A stretch of 64,000 nt of DNA from Prochilodus magdalenae. Lineage: Eukaryota; Chordata; Actinopteri; Characiformes; Prochilodontidae. The notes under the pieces were generated by a model, which did no database searches, was not told the DNA's origin, and worked only from the letters and a program-made list of their open reading frames with translations. This document shows positions 24,685-56,097 of the stretch, piece after piece; within the stretch, counting starts at the first letter, position 1, and each line of letters starts with the position of its first letter. The position numbers and the translations under genes were made by a program. The stretch spans positions 361,001 to 425,000 of the forward strand of contig JAMWET010001067.1 in NCBI GenBank assembly GCA_024036415.1, written 5' to 3'.

Positions 24685-26714
24685 GTTGAAGTTTGTTTAC
24701 ACTTTTTCAACGGTAGAAAATGTTGTTTTCTTCAACCTCGACGTGTCAAAAACGCGTTTCACTCTTTACATTAACCCCAAAACAGTTTGTGGGGATATGT
24801 AGAGGCGTTTTAGTGAGTGCAGAAGTGCAGCCTGTGATCAGATCTGTACAGGAAGTGAAGAAAACATAGGTTTGGTTTGAGCCCGTTAACATGACATTCA
24901 GGCCGCCACATTGCTTATCTCTTTGCAGCACGCCTGACTGCGGGTGATAGTAACACTATTAGCCATGTCTTGGTGGACTAATTGGCATCATAATACAAAT
25001 ATGTTAGTCATGGCACCACCCATATTTACATGCTGTGGTTGCCAGATCCCTGCAGCATGACACTGTGTTCACCAGGCTTCGCTTTTGTGTTCTAGCCCTC
25101 AAGGTAGTAGGAAGTGAGCAGCCTATGTGGGCTTTCCTCATTAAAACTAGAACAGTGTGGTGTACGAGCCAGAGAAACTCCTTTATGTGAACCACATGTG
25201 CTGCTAGTCAGCTTCTCCACAACAACACTACAAAACAGGCTGCTTCCATACCAGCATTCAACCACTCTGCACTGTAGGGGCGGACGATTATGGAAGTACC
25301 ACAGTACTTGCAGACATATCCATGATGTTATACGTGCGTCACTTTGCCACAACAATGCAACATTTAATAATGCAATCAAAAACTATATATTGTACAGTTA
25401 AAATATGCTTACCTTCAAAAATTCTACCAAAAAACAATGTATGCATGTATGGAGTGATGTGCGTGCTGCTTGCTGATGTAAAGGTGTATATGTTGACCGA
25501 CTCAGTGACCTCTAGTGGAACATTGTTGTGGAATGTTCTGCCAGTTGGTATAGATGGCACGGTCAGGTTGAGTTAAGGTCGACAGCTTCTTCATTAATAA
25601 ATAGTGACTCTAAATACGCTAGTCTATACTGTAATTAAAGTAGCCTACTACTATTCGGTGGAGTAAAGTAAAAATAGCTTTCTAAAAAAAAACGTGCCCT
25701 GGTTTATGTACATAGTAACTAAGAGAACTATAGTCAAAGCTGTTTTTGCTCTTAAACAAAATCTACCAGAGGTAGTCAGATGTACGAGCAGTTGAAAAGC
25801 ATCCCAGGTGTGGAATTAATGTGGCATGATAGTAGAAAACAGAATCTGGAGCTAGAAAGTCAGCAACTGGAAAAAATGGAAACTAAAACTGAGCCTAAAA
25901 GCTGTTCTTCAGAAATATACTGGAATAATAGAGAAATTAAATGAAGTAAACTAATGCATAAACGTTTTACCTGAGTACGCTGAATGTTGTCTTCACCACT
26001 GACTGTTAGGTTTCCTCTTCATTGTGATCGACTGGAACAGGTTCTGAGTAAGTGCTGTTTAGAGCTGTGATTGATTTCACTTCATAAAAAGCAAGCCCTT
26101 CCACACTTTCCCTAGTCTCTGTGGGGTTTTACTTGTAGTATTGTAAACTGGGGTAACTTGATCTGATCTCGACAAGCACAGTTCATTTAAAAAACCTGTT
26201 AAAGACATTACCAAATCACCCAATCACTGTTATGAATAGTGCCATGTTGAGGGCTAGTGAGTATGGGAAGTAATCAGGGTGCTGGGTAACCGGGTTCCAT
26301 GTTGTTGATAACAGTTTTGTTGGGTTTGAACTTTTCTGAACATTTTCAAATGGTTTCACTTAAATTCAGATATATTGGTGTGAACAACTTGTACCCAGTT
26401 CCAGTTTTGTTGTTCACAGTTAGTAACCATTTTTGTTTAAAGCTTTAGATTCAATTTCATTATCTTCATTCTATTGTGCTTTGCAATTGCTTACACCTCT
26501 CACTTTGCAGCTTCCTTGTTTTATTTATGGTCATATTATATAATAATAGGGCATAATAAACCTGATTTCCTGTGCTCATAGATGCTTGAAGGAAGTTCCA
26601 CTGCAGCTCTGTCAGAAACCCAGTGCTTTGTTTACTTCTCAGGCGGTTACTTTTATGTGAGTCATTTCATTTTAAGTCTCTTTACATCCCATACATAAAC
26701 CTAAGGTCACAATG

Positions 26715-26929
26715 TACACTATATACGGTCGTCCTTTAGCTCTGTGCTGTGGGACAGTGGAACTTTGTTCTCTGGGGTGGCGGAGTGCCTTTGGGATGAG
26801 GTGAAGTGATCCAGAATTGATCATGCAACATCAGTACCTGACCTGACTAATGGACTAATGTTACTTATTAATATCCTTGATAAAATATTGGATGAGCAGG
26901 TGTCTACAAACCTCTGGGTATATAGTGTA
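26715..26929. mobile_element. 215-bp MITE with TACACTATATAC termini
   Basis: Perfect 12-bp terminal inverted repeats: TACACTATATAC at 26715-26726 and GTATATAGTGTA at 26918-26929. The TA at the very ends may be a duplicated TA target, as in Tc1/mariner insertions. The right end carries gtgtctacaaacctctgg, wording common at ends of fish DNA transposons. There is no coding capacity. Confidence 0.65.
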
Positions 26930-29900
26930 ACGCGCCACGTTGCAGCCGCACCCAGAAGTAAACATTAACCACATACCTGCAGTCTGGGAAACACAATTTG
27001 ATCTTATAATGGCACTGATTGCTGTGCATGTCCACATGTATGTGTGGGATGTGGGTGGTAGCTGTCACAGGACAGGCATGGAACTAAAGGCCCTTATTTA
27101 TTTTTGGCACATGCCAGGATATAGGCCTGCCGTGTGTCCGATTGTTACTTCTAATGTTACACTGCTTATGGTAAATAATACAGTATCATTTTACTTTGTG
27201 CTGTAAACTGTAAATAACGCAGTGCATTCCTGCCTGGTTGCTTCATGGAGCCTAAATGCAAACATATAATAAACAAGTTGTGATCTGCTCGCACTTTATG
27301 CCAGTTTATGCCAGTCTTATTACAGCTGATGGTTTGCATTGCACATTGTTTCTAGTCAGCTAAGCATTCAAGGAAGCAACCATGCATGTACAGAGGCCTG
27401 CACTTCTTCCAGCTGTATACCGCTGACTGTCATTTTGATGGCTGGTTCTTAATTGTTTGTATGCTGCACCTTATGTGTGAAGTTGTGTGGTTGTGTGATA
27501 TGTCTGAACTTGAGCTGTGAGTGTGTCAGTGTTAGCAGTGTAGTGGTAAAGGGAAAGACCTCACCAGGGACACTTTTAATTTCGGCTGTCACAAATATGA
27601 TCCGGTCTACCATGTGTCGTGATGCGGAAGTAAATTGCACTTCATCTCAGGTTCATATTAATATTAATTGTTAAGGTTTCAATTTAGAAGGGTCACATTT
27701 ATTAAGTCCCTTCAGTAGTAAGACCTTCAACAAAATCGAACCCTAAATAAATGATCTTGTAGCTGAAATCATCATGTCTAATGGAAGACTGCAGTGCAGT
27801 TTCAGTTGCTGTTTGACTGTTCTTTTTTCTGTAGTGAGGGAATAGGGCTGTGGTCTGTTTGGTTATTTGGTTCTAGCCAATGAGATACGAGGGTAGAAGG
27901 GTATTACAGGAAGCTGCTAGAGAAAGAGAAAGTGAGTGAAAGAGAACAGTCATATAAAGACAAGGATGCTGCATTACAGTCATGGTAAATTAGTACCTAA
28001 GCCAGAGCAAGTTGGTATTTACTGGCTTCTAAAGTCAAACTCGCTGCGCGCGCACACCCACAGACCCGTTCACACACTGCCGTATCCTTTTGGCTGCTGT
28101 CCACTGCAATAAGTTTCCATGTGAGCTCTAAAGCACCGCACCCTTGCAGCTGCTTCAGCTGTTTCGCATTGTAAGTAAGGGAGTGTGGAGCTCAGTGGAG
28201 CTAAACACTGAGTCTGAATAGTGACTACCCTTTCTGAAGCACAGTTCTAAGGTTTCACAAGACGGAACTAGTTGGGGAAGAGGGGGGATGAAGAAAGCAG
28301 GTTTGACTTGAATACAACAGATTTTCTTAGAATAGTTATCCACTTCTATTCTTAGAAGATCCTTAAAGGACTCAAGGTCTTTTCGGTCTCTAAATCTTAG
28401 AAGTCTGTCTGCTGTATCTGTAGAGTATGACCGACTACCACAGACCGTTATCTCTATTAACAGGAAATGACTGGGAGAATGAGATCATCCTGATAGGCTT
28501 CTGAGGCAACTCTGCAGCGTGGCTATAAAGTAGGCACCACTGGTAACAGTAACTGGTAACACTGGTTACAATATACCTTTTTCTGACTGTTACACTGATG
28601 GGCCTCTAAGTGTAGTCATGAATTAGCATTACCTAATCAGGGCACTTCTGTCCACTCGCTGACTTGTCTCTCTTCTCTATATTCCATGTTGATTATTGAC
28701 TGTAAAATCTTGTCTTTTGTTGTGGTGGTGTTATCTGGACACTCTCTCACTATTGCTGTCTGAGGTCACTCTTGTCCCCATATTGGTTTGCTCATTGGGA
28801 CTCGTACCTGGGTTTTCTGTAAAGTCGCTTTGTGACATCTGTTGTGATCATAGAAACCAATGAGAGGGTGCCAAAAGATCTGACCTTTGACCTTTATTGT
28901 AATTGTCTCTTGGGTCAAAATGAATAAGTACTAAGAACCACCCCAAAGTCACTGTCTGTAGTAATCCACTGTACCATTACGAGTGTGGCAGGTAGAGATC
29001 AGGTTGTAAACCCTCTCTGTTAACTGTCACTATATGAGCTTATCAGGGCTGGATTTGCAAACCAGGTAGTGTGTTCTTGTATGTGTTCTAGTGACTCACA
29101 GATGCAGCAGTTGTACAGTAAAAGACTGTACAAAGGTTCAGTGTCTGAAACAGCTATTGAAGTATCTTTGGAACTTTAATGAGCCTTTAAAGGAAAAACA
29201 GGTCACTTGGTTATTCATCTGACCAGATGGCAGGAGCTGTTTGGAGTAGAAGGGTAATGTGGGCATGTGGCATGGAGAGAAGAGACTTCACTAAATCAAA
29301 GACACCTAATTAAAAGTTTTCTCAACTGTCCTCTGTTGTGATGTCACGGCACTGATCCCGTCCTCTGCTCGGCAGGCCAGTGACGTAAACATAAACGTAA
29401 TGTGATTTGCTTATTGATACGAACTGGCCTGCTTTGCAAATGATCTATGCAAAGTGCAGAAATAGATTTGCTTTAGACAGCAAGCACACAGTCTGTGAAG
29501 CTGCGTTCATAGGAGCTCACGTTAGGTTTAGTATAAAGTTTGGATTATCCGCTTAAAAGAGTTTTTAAAGGCTTGTTTATGTCATTTACTGGGTTTTCTT
29601 AAAGCCCTTAGACAACATGTGGTAACCCGATAAACTGTAAATGATTTAAAGTCTGTTATGCCTTTTCATTCCTTTCTGTAAATGTTGATGCTGTATTAAA
29701 TGTGCGTGTGGGAAAAAGATATGTGAAGCTTATCTCATTATCGCTTCAGTGCATGGGAAAATTAGAAGCAAGAGGTTCGGGCTATTGTATGACGGGTAAG
29801 AGTGAGTTTGAGTGGAACTGGCCATTTAAAAAACACTTAGTTTTCACTGTGCACGTCATGCCTTGGTTGAAAGAAGATTTCTGAGAACCCCAGAAAACAA

Positions 29901-31061
29901 GTTGTCAGTGCTTGCCAGGCTGGAAAGTGTTTAGTCAGATGGTGTACAGGTGGAGGAATGTTGAGATTATTGTTACTCCTACTCTGAGTGATCATCCAAC
30001 AAAAAAACCCTGTATAATTCGGTGTGGTTGGGTGGTTATTGTTCTGCATAATTAAATGGATAAAAGATGTAAACAAAGTCATTCAGAGTGGCTTCATATA
30101 GAAAAGTTATGTTCTAAAGAAAGAAGCATGGTGTCCATGGGAACCAGCCAACTAAAGACCCAAAAACTCAGGAGCTGTCAGAAAGATTACGTATTAAAAT
30201 CACACATGGTTGGGATGTACATGTGTGGTGCTGCAAGGCAGAGTAGTTCCCAAAAAAATACATTTACTGTGTTTATGTTGTAGACAGTGTGACTCCTGGT
30301 TCCCATCACCACCACTGTAGATACATCTTAGTATGTAAGTTACTCAACCATGAACCGTTTCCTATCAAACCACTCTAAATGAATGAAAGGAATGGTTCCC
30401 CGTAATGTTGGGGGTGGTGTATGTAGTTTTAAATTTCATATATGTATTAATAATATGTTTTATTTGCACATATAAAACAAAGAGTACCTTTTAAAAGTTG
30501 TTATTTAGTTAACTGCTGCCTAGCTGCTGAATGAACCTTGCATGGCCTGGAGCATGGATCTAATGTTGTTTATTTACCTTAGAGGTTTAAAAGGAAAGTT
30601 AACATCAGGGAAACTGTAGATCTTGTCTGTTCAGGAGCAACAAATAGCAGTGGTCTGACCACAGCATGACAAAACCAATGTCATAAATCTCTTCCAGTGT
30701 TTCACCAAAACAAGTACGGTCAAAATTGCTCTAAAAACTGAAAGAGCAGGATCCGTAGTGCAGATAAGCTAAGCTAAGTAAACCACTTAGACACTGCCTA
30801 GTTAGACAGCTCACTAGGTATTGAGACACGCCCTTATACAGATAATTGCACCTTTTGTTAAAAATCAGATTACTTATTCAACTCTGGAATTTATAGATCA
30901 GTGGTATAAGCAGTAGTGACAGTCCCTTTGTTAACACATCTATTAAAACTCTCTTCTTATCTTTTTTTTTTCAGGGACTTTGAGACCAGACTCTACTTTC
31001 TGCCACGAGTGAAGATTACAGTCCCTCTTCCTCATCCACTGCACAGCACTGGTGGATTTAC

Positions 31062-31070
31062 ATGCCCTAA
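31062..31070 (+). promoter_or_regulatory. capn1: Minimal upstream ORF in the capn1 leader
   Basis: ATG-CCC-TAA lies 108 nt before the capn1 start, in the same leader exon (30975-31177). A two-residue upstream ORF can mildly reduce ribosome flow; whether it does here is unknown. Confidence 0.4.
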
Positions 31071-31177
31071 TTAGCCGCCGGGCCCTCTGAATCCTTACTG
31101 GCTTACTTTCTGGCCCGCCCCCTTTGCTGAGACCAGTTAACTCTCTGTTGCCGGACAGATCAGCGCAGAGAGGAAAT

Positions 31178-50389
<19,212 letters not shown>

Positions 50390-51577
50390 CCGTACAGATG
50401 CATGTATGCCTGCACTGAGACCCCCTCACCCCTCTTCCTGGTCCAGAAGTGCCTTTTTCTTACAGTTTTTTTCACGGTGATGGGATCAATCTGGATTTTA
50501 GGGGGTTCCCTCTGTATCTGTTTATTTTAAAGGTGTATTGGTTTAGGGACTGATCTAAGACTTTAAGGTTTTAAACTTGGAGAGCAAAAGCCAATCTGAG
50601 GGCATGCTAGCATAAACCAAAACCCAGGTTCTGATAAAATCATAGCATGTATAATAATCAGTGTCAGCTGATGTTGGTGACAAGTGCCAAACACTGAAGT
50701 GTGTTTCATTTGTTTACATGGTATTTTTAAGGTGCCAAAATACACAATCTGGCTCGTCCAGTGAGACAGTGACCTTTAGCTTTACCTTACTGCCAGACTG
50801 TTAAACCTGTTTACACGTTCTGTGCCAAACGGATCGCTTCCACTTCCTTTCAATCAAAATGTACCAGTCAGTGCCAGTTCCACCGTCTGAGAGAACATGT
50901 GCAGTAACCATTAGGGATCTGAAGAGATTTCCCATAGGTCCAAACAGAACAAATATATCTGCTTCAAGAGTACTGGTCTATTTGGGCTTTCTGATGCAAT
51001 CTGTTGTTTACCTTTTTTATGTTTTAGTATTCAAGTGTGTGTGTGTTATAATGGTCGGCCATTCAAGCATAATAATCATGGTAGTTTAACGCTGGTTTTC
51101 AATCAGACCTCCCCTCCCCTACATACATCATCGTCTGTGTTGATGACTGCCTATGGAACAGCATGCTGAGAACACTTATGGCTGGACGTATCGAAAGCAA
51201 TCTGTATGCATGATGTCACTGAAATTGTGCCTCCTCTTATGCTGTAGTCCATGCAGAGCATTTTCTGACTGGGATGTATTCCCCTGTTCCCTAGTCTGGT
51301 TGAACATTCTTGCTTTGAAATGTCTTCTGAGCAAGACAGAATGATAACAGACTTACCTGTGGATGCAGAGATACAGAAGATCATACCGCCACGACGTATT
51401 CTTTCCAGATGCCTGCAGTATAAAAGATATGCATATATTTACGTATTATTGTATCTTCAGTGTCTGTGCCTGTACGGTCACATGTTCTATATGCTTTTAA
51501 ATACTCTGATTAAAAGGCACTTTCTGGATTTTTTTTAAAGTAACAGTCATGTTACATATGTGTCATGTTATGTTTTC

Positions 51578-51583
51578 AATAAA
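51578..51583 (+). terminator. capn1: capn1 polyadenylation signal
   Basis: AATAAA about 1.2 kb after the capn1 stop codon, preceded by a plain 3' UTR without ORFs of note. It is the first clear hexamer after the stop, so the transcript likely ends near 51600. Confidence 0.65.
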
Positions 51584-51644
51584 TACATTTTTTAGAATAC
51601 ATTTTTGTGTATGTTTGTGGTTCGCACACAAAGAGAGAGTGTGT

Positions 51645-52500
51645 ACAGTCAACTGTCAGTGATATAATGATAAGGTGGAAGAAATTGGGAACAACAGCGC
51701 CATAAAGTGGTAGACCACATAAAATGATGGAGTGGGGGCATCGATCAGGTCGCCACCTTTCTGCAGAGTCAATTGCTACAGACCTCCAAACTCCTTGTGG
51801 CCTTCAGATTAGCTCCAGATCAGTGCGTAGAGAGCTTCATGGAATGGATTTCCATGGCTGAGCAGCTGCATCACCATGCGCAATAGAAAGCACCAAATGC
51901 AGTGGTGTAAAGCACACTGCCACTGGACTCTAGAGCAGTGGAGACGTCTTCTCTGGAGTAACCAATCACGCTTCTCCATATGGAAATCCGATGTATGGTT
52001 TGGCGGTTTCCAGGAGAATGGTACTTGTCTGACTGCATTGTGCCAGGTGTAAAGTTTGGTAAGGTGTGATCATGGTGTGGGATAGGTTTTCCAGAGTTGG
52101 TCTCGGCTCCTTTGTTCCGATGAAAGGAACTCTTAATCCTTCAGCATAAAAAGAGAGTTGGGACAATTTCATGCTCCCAACTTTGGGGAAGGATTCTGTT
52201 CAAACAAGACTGTGCATCAGTGCACAAAGCAAGGTCCATAAAGACATAGTTGAGCGAGTTTGGTGTGAAAGAACTGCTGACCTCAGGCCAATAGAACACC
52301 TGTAGGATGAATTAGAGAGGAGACTGCGAGCCAGGCTGTCTCGCCCAACATCAGTGTCTTACCCTATGAATGCACTCCTGGAAGAATGGTCAAATTATCC
52401 CATAAATACATTCCTAAACCTTATGGAAAGCCTTCCTAGAAGAGTTATTCCCGACATCATATTAAAGCCTTCGTTACAGCCATCATATGGAAAGCGGGAC
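51645..52500 (+). mobile_element. Near full-length but dead Tc1-like transposon
   Basis: Successive stretches of a Tc1-like transposase are readable across frames on the plus strand: WFGGFQENGTCLTALCQV, then PMKGTLNPSA and FMLPTLGKDSVQ, and last PIEHL-DELERRLRARLSRP and LLEEWSNYPINTFLNLMESL. Stops and shifts abound. It fills the space between the capn1 polyadenylation site and the dusp19 promoter. A second, inverted copy of the same family lies at 63.3-63.8 kb. Confidence 0.8.
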
Positions 52501-52715
52501 CATACTCAAATAGCGTAATCCATGATGACACTGTTTAGGAGTAAACATTTTCAATTAATGAATTTTTTTTTACACAAATTACAAAACGACAAACTCTAGA
52601 TTTATATTTTTACAATTCAGATGCTAGCAGAAATACTAATCAGACCAACGCTGAACTGAAAGCAATTTCCCAATATGAGACTATAACTATTTGACAGCGA
52701 TACATATACGTCAAT

Positions 52716-52719
52716 AAAA

Positions 52720-52765
<46 letters not shown>
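52716..52765. repeat. A-run followed by (TA)n
   Basis: About 22 A's, then about 14 AT units, just upstream of the dusp19 promoter. Confidence 0.9.
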
Positions 52766-52768
<3 letters not shown>

Positions 52769-52870
52769 AGAGCGCAGGACTTTTATTTTGTCTATTAGGG
52801 CGTTCCAACGTTAACGGTCCGGTGTGGTTTCCAGCTTCTTCTTTAGTAGTTCCGAGCTGCGAACCTAAAA

Positions 52871-52930
52871 ATGGAGGAAACTGTAAATGTCTAACTGAAC
52901 ATGAGATCTGTGAGAATTAGTCCGTCATGA
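52871..52930 (+). promoter_or_regulatory. dusp19: Upstream ORFs in the dusp19 leader
   Basis: Three short ORFs precede the main start: 52871-52894 (seven codons plus stop), 52887-52898 (three plus stop) and 52901-52930 (nine plus stop). The last ends in TGA, which overlaps the main ATG as ATGA (52927-52930). If these bases are transcribed, translation of dusp19 should depend on leaky scanning or reinitiation. No TATA box is seen in the preceding 120 bases. Confidence 0.5.
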
Positions 52931-55718
52931 AGTCCATTGGCCAGGAAATCTGTGGTTTCTCCAAAGCGCGTCTGAAGAAACAGAGTACCAGAGTGACCAC
53001 GGTCACCGGGAAGGTGCTGTTGGAAAGGCGCAGCGGAGACGGTCTTGATGTGACCGAGGCCGGAGAGCAGGACTGCGGGTTTGTCCAGGATCTGAGTTTA
53101 GACCTGCAAGTGGGAGTGATCACACCGTTTCTCTTACTCTGTGAGCCGTACATTTAATAAGACCTACAGGATCTTTCCTAATAAGCCTCAGTGGCCTTGT
53201 GCTATGCTCTATGCAGTATGGCATGCTCTGAAATCATTTACACTGTTAACTCTTTATTTCTCTTCAGCCTCACAAGATGCTGCCAGTGACATTGAGACTT
53301 TGCGGAGATTCAAGGTAGAGTCTGGTCCTGTCTGTGTGGCTGGTTTCATGATTAAGTTCTATTGCAGGAGTTCTGACTGGGTTGTTGTGAAGAAAGACTT
53401 TTTAAATGAAGAGATGCTATATGCCAGCTTATGTATTCCACCTTAACAGATACCACTATTACATTGTGGTGCTGTTAAAGGAGGAACAGCAGTGTTTAAA
53501 GTTCATGATATGTCAGTTATATGTACTGAACTCTCCTTATACCACTAAGTAGAGCTGAGCTCAGTCCTAACAGCCCAGTAACAAACACAGCCAGTTTAAT
53601 TCTGAGGGATGAATTATGAATGTATGTGGTACGTTAACGTACAGAGACATAATATGGGGGGACATAAAGGAAAATTCACATGTGAATTAAATATATAGGA
53701 CATTGACGTTGTAATGTACAGTGTGCATGTAAACGTACACCACACAAGCATCTTGTTTCTCTGTGTTCAGTGTACATCTTATTTCAAAGCCAAGGGCATT
53801 AATATGTAGGTGGTCCCTGTCTTTCTGCTGTAACAGCCTCCCTCATGTGTAAAATGTGTTTCTCATACATTTCCTAATGAAGAATTACTGTGCTGAAGTT
53901 GGTTTCATAGCAAGCCTTAAATTTGTTAGTGTTGAAAATGAGTAGAGACTATGCAGGATTTAATTGAATTGCTGGAATATTATGGAATTTTAAAATTTGT
54001 AAAAATGTAAATTTGTAAAAAAAAATTAAAAATGTAAAGTCAGGTTTTTGAGTCAAGTCAGGTTTTTTGAGTCAAGTCATGAAATACCAGTTGTTTGTAT
54101 TAATGTTGTTTGTCTAAATGTTTACTTGCCAGTCAGCAGTATTATAAATGTATATGTTTACCCTAATGTGTGAGTGGTTGTCATGGTTACTGGATTTTTC
54201 CATGCTCATTTTTTTTTCCTTCCAACACATCCAGAACTGACCATAACTTCAGTCAAGATGTACAATCTCCTGTACCTGCTAATGAAGGCACACATATCAG
54301 GACTTCAAATAGGAATTGTGCAAAGACAGCTTTGAGTTCTGTATGTAAAACCAGTTAATAAAGGTCACAGGCTGATGTGTTTTAAATATTATGACTAGAT
54401 TTTTAGCTTTCAGTCCCTGAAAATCAGGGAACCTGACTGGGAACGCTGAATTCTGTTTCACAGTAACATCACTTACAGTTAACAGGGTCAGCTCCAGGAG
54501 GACAGAAAGTTTTACCCATTGTACTGTCAGTGTTTGCCCTGTAATTACAGGCCTGTATGACAAAAGTGTGTGGTGAACATAGGCTCCTTGGAGAAAACAT
54601 TAGTCACCTTGTTTAAGGTGGTGGTAACCTCTGGCTTCTGCTGATGGCACTGCATGAGGATGATTTAAATACTTACCGGGTGTGTGATGGGATTCATAGA
54701 TTGAGATGAGGTGGTACGGTGCAGTGAACGTCTCGTTGGCGTGCCAAAGACCATTGTGTAAATGAAGTAGCTGGAGGTAGCTTGGAGGCATTACGTGCTA
54801 TGTTTCAGTTACAGGTGGCTAATTTTTTGTCCGGTGAGCTCAGTTGTAATTGGATTACAGTAGAGAAAGGGTTAAATGGTGTATTAAATGAGGATATTTT
54901 ATTCCACTCTGCTTGTTTGCAGGTGACCCATGTGCTGAACGTTGCCTATGGAGTAGATAATGCCTTTCCTGAGCTCTTCACCTATAAGACTATAACCATG
55001 CTGGATCTCCCTGAAACACAACTCACCTCTTACTTCCCACAGTGCTTTGAATTCATAGATCAAGCGAGAGAACAGGTGTGTATGTGTGCATGTTATCTAA
55101 TACCTTTAGAGGTAGGATTAGGAGAGAAAGTTTATCAGTGCTGTATATGGTATAATGCACATGGGCCATTTATACTCACATATTACTCACATACACCGGT
55201 CAGCCATAACATTAAAACCATCTACACATACTATCCATATGATCAGCTCCACTTACCACATAGGCGCATTTTATGGTTATACAAATACAGATTGTAGTCC
55301 ATTTGATTCCCTGCATACTTCATTAGCCCCCTTTCACCCTGTTCTTTAATGGTCAGGACCACCACAGAGCAGGTATTGTGTGGGTGGTGGATCATCTTCA
55401 GCAGTGGGGTGACACTGGAGTGGTGGTGCTGTGTTAGTGTGTTGTACTAGTACACATGTATCAGACGCAGCACTGCTGCTGGAGTATATAAACATTACAC
55501 TGGATTTATTCCACTCTTTTTTGTCTCCTGTACAGGACGGTGTAGTGTTGATCCACTGTAATGCTGGCGTGTCCCGCTCTGCATCCATTGCCATCGGTTA
55601 CCTGATGGCACGACAGAAGATGCCATTTGAAGAGGCCTTTAATGCTGTCAAATCAGCCAGGCCGTCTATCAGACCAAACTCCGGATTCCTCATTCAGCTT
55701 AAGGAGTATCTCCCATAA
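52927..55718 (+). CDS. dusp19: Dual-specificity phosphatase 19 (SKRP1-like), complete
   Basis: Atypical dual-specificity protein phosphatase; in mammals DUSP19 acts in the JNK/MKK7 pathway. Four exons: 52927-53140, 53268-53314, 54923-55075 and 55536-55718, giving 198 aa (human 217, which has a longer C-terminal tail). The N-terminal half matches human DUSP19 ([25 protein letters not shown]). The active-site loop HCNAGVSRS is intact (Cys146, Arg152), and the general acid is Asp115 in [17 protein letters not shown] follows. The start is the first ATG in frame with this N-terminus; upstream ORFs precede it. The protein ends at KEYLP, so the human Ser/Asn-rich extension is absent. It is followed after about 200 bp by the zinc-finger gene on the same strand. 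Confidence 0.95.
53315..54922 (+). other. dusp19: dusp19 intron 2
   Basis: A 1.6-kb AT-rich intron. I see no exon, RNA gene or recognisable element in it. A 'gagtcaagtcaggttttt' motif is duplicated near 54040-54075. Confidence 0.5.
55192..55500 (+). mobile_element. Half of a long foldback MITE in dusp19 intron 3
   Basis: Starts tacaccggtcagccataaca and runs through text such as ttagccccctttcaccctgtt and ggaccaccacagagcaggta. I recognise this as one arm of a foldback element widespread in characin and catfish genomes. The second arm is missing here. It stops just before the acceptor of the last dusp19 exon (55536). Confidence 0.6.
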
Positions 55719-55887
55719 ACCTTGCTGTTTGATAGCACTTTGGCAGATCTTGGAGTTTGTACCTTGATGAGCAAAGCTTGCATATTGTTAATAACAGATT
55801 TTCAAAGTTGGAAGTTGGACTACCTGTTGCGTTTTAATGACACATATTAAAAAAGAATTGAACATTTGTTTTTGAATGACTGCATTA

Positions 55888-55893
55888 AATAAA
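55888..55893 (+). terminator. dusp19: dusp19 polyadenylation signal
   Basis: AATAAA 170 bases after the dusp19 stop codon. The next gene's start codon is only about 205 bases further. Confidence 0.7.
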
Positions 55894-56097
55894 TCATTGT
55901 TACACCAGAGCTCGAGTTTGAATAACAATATGGATCAACCAAATTGGGACTTTTATTTTGAAATCCGTTAGGCGCTGGAGGCCGGAAGCCAGCGCTGCTT
56001 AGGGACCACAGCAACACGGTGGACCGCTAAACAGTGAAAACAGAACGGCTTTCTGACTTTTTGACTCCGCTAAAACAGTTATTTTCCAAAAGTACTG
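55894..56097 (+). promoter_or_regulatory. Promoter/leader of the zinc-finger gene
   Basis: A short GC-richer stretch with an ETS-type CCGGAAG core at about 55982-55988 and CpGs lies between the dusp19 polyadenylation signal and the first ATG. No TATA box. The start of transcription must be within about 200 bp of the end of dusp19, unless it begins inside that gene. Confidence 0.45.

Larger units (their letters stand above)
24336..30974 (+). other. capn1: capn1 intron 1, 6.6 kb
   Basis: No coding exon is recognisable. It contains a foldback element near its 5' end (24551-24684), a 215-bp MITE (26715-26929) and a LINE-like tail fragment near 28.7-28.86 kb. The rest is unremarkable AT-rich DNA. 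First introns often hold enhancers, but nothing here proves one. Confidence 0.45.
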
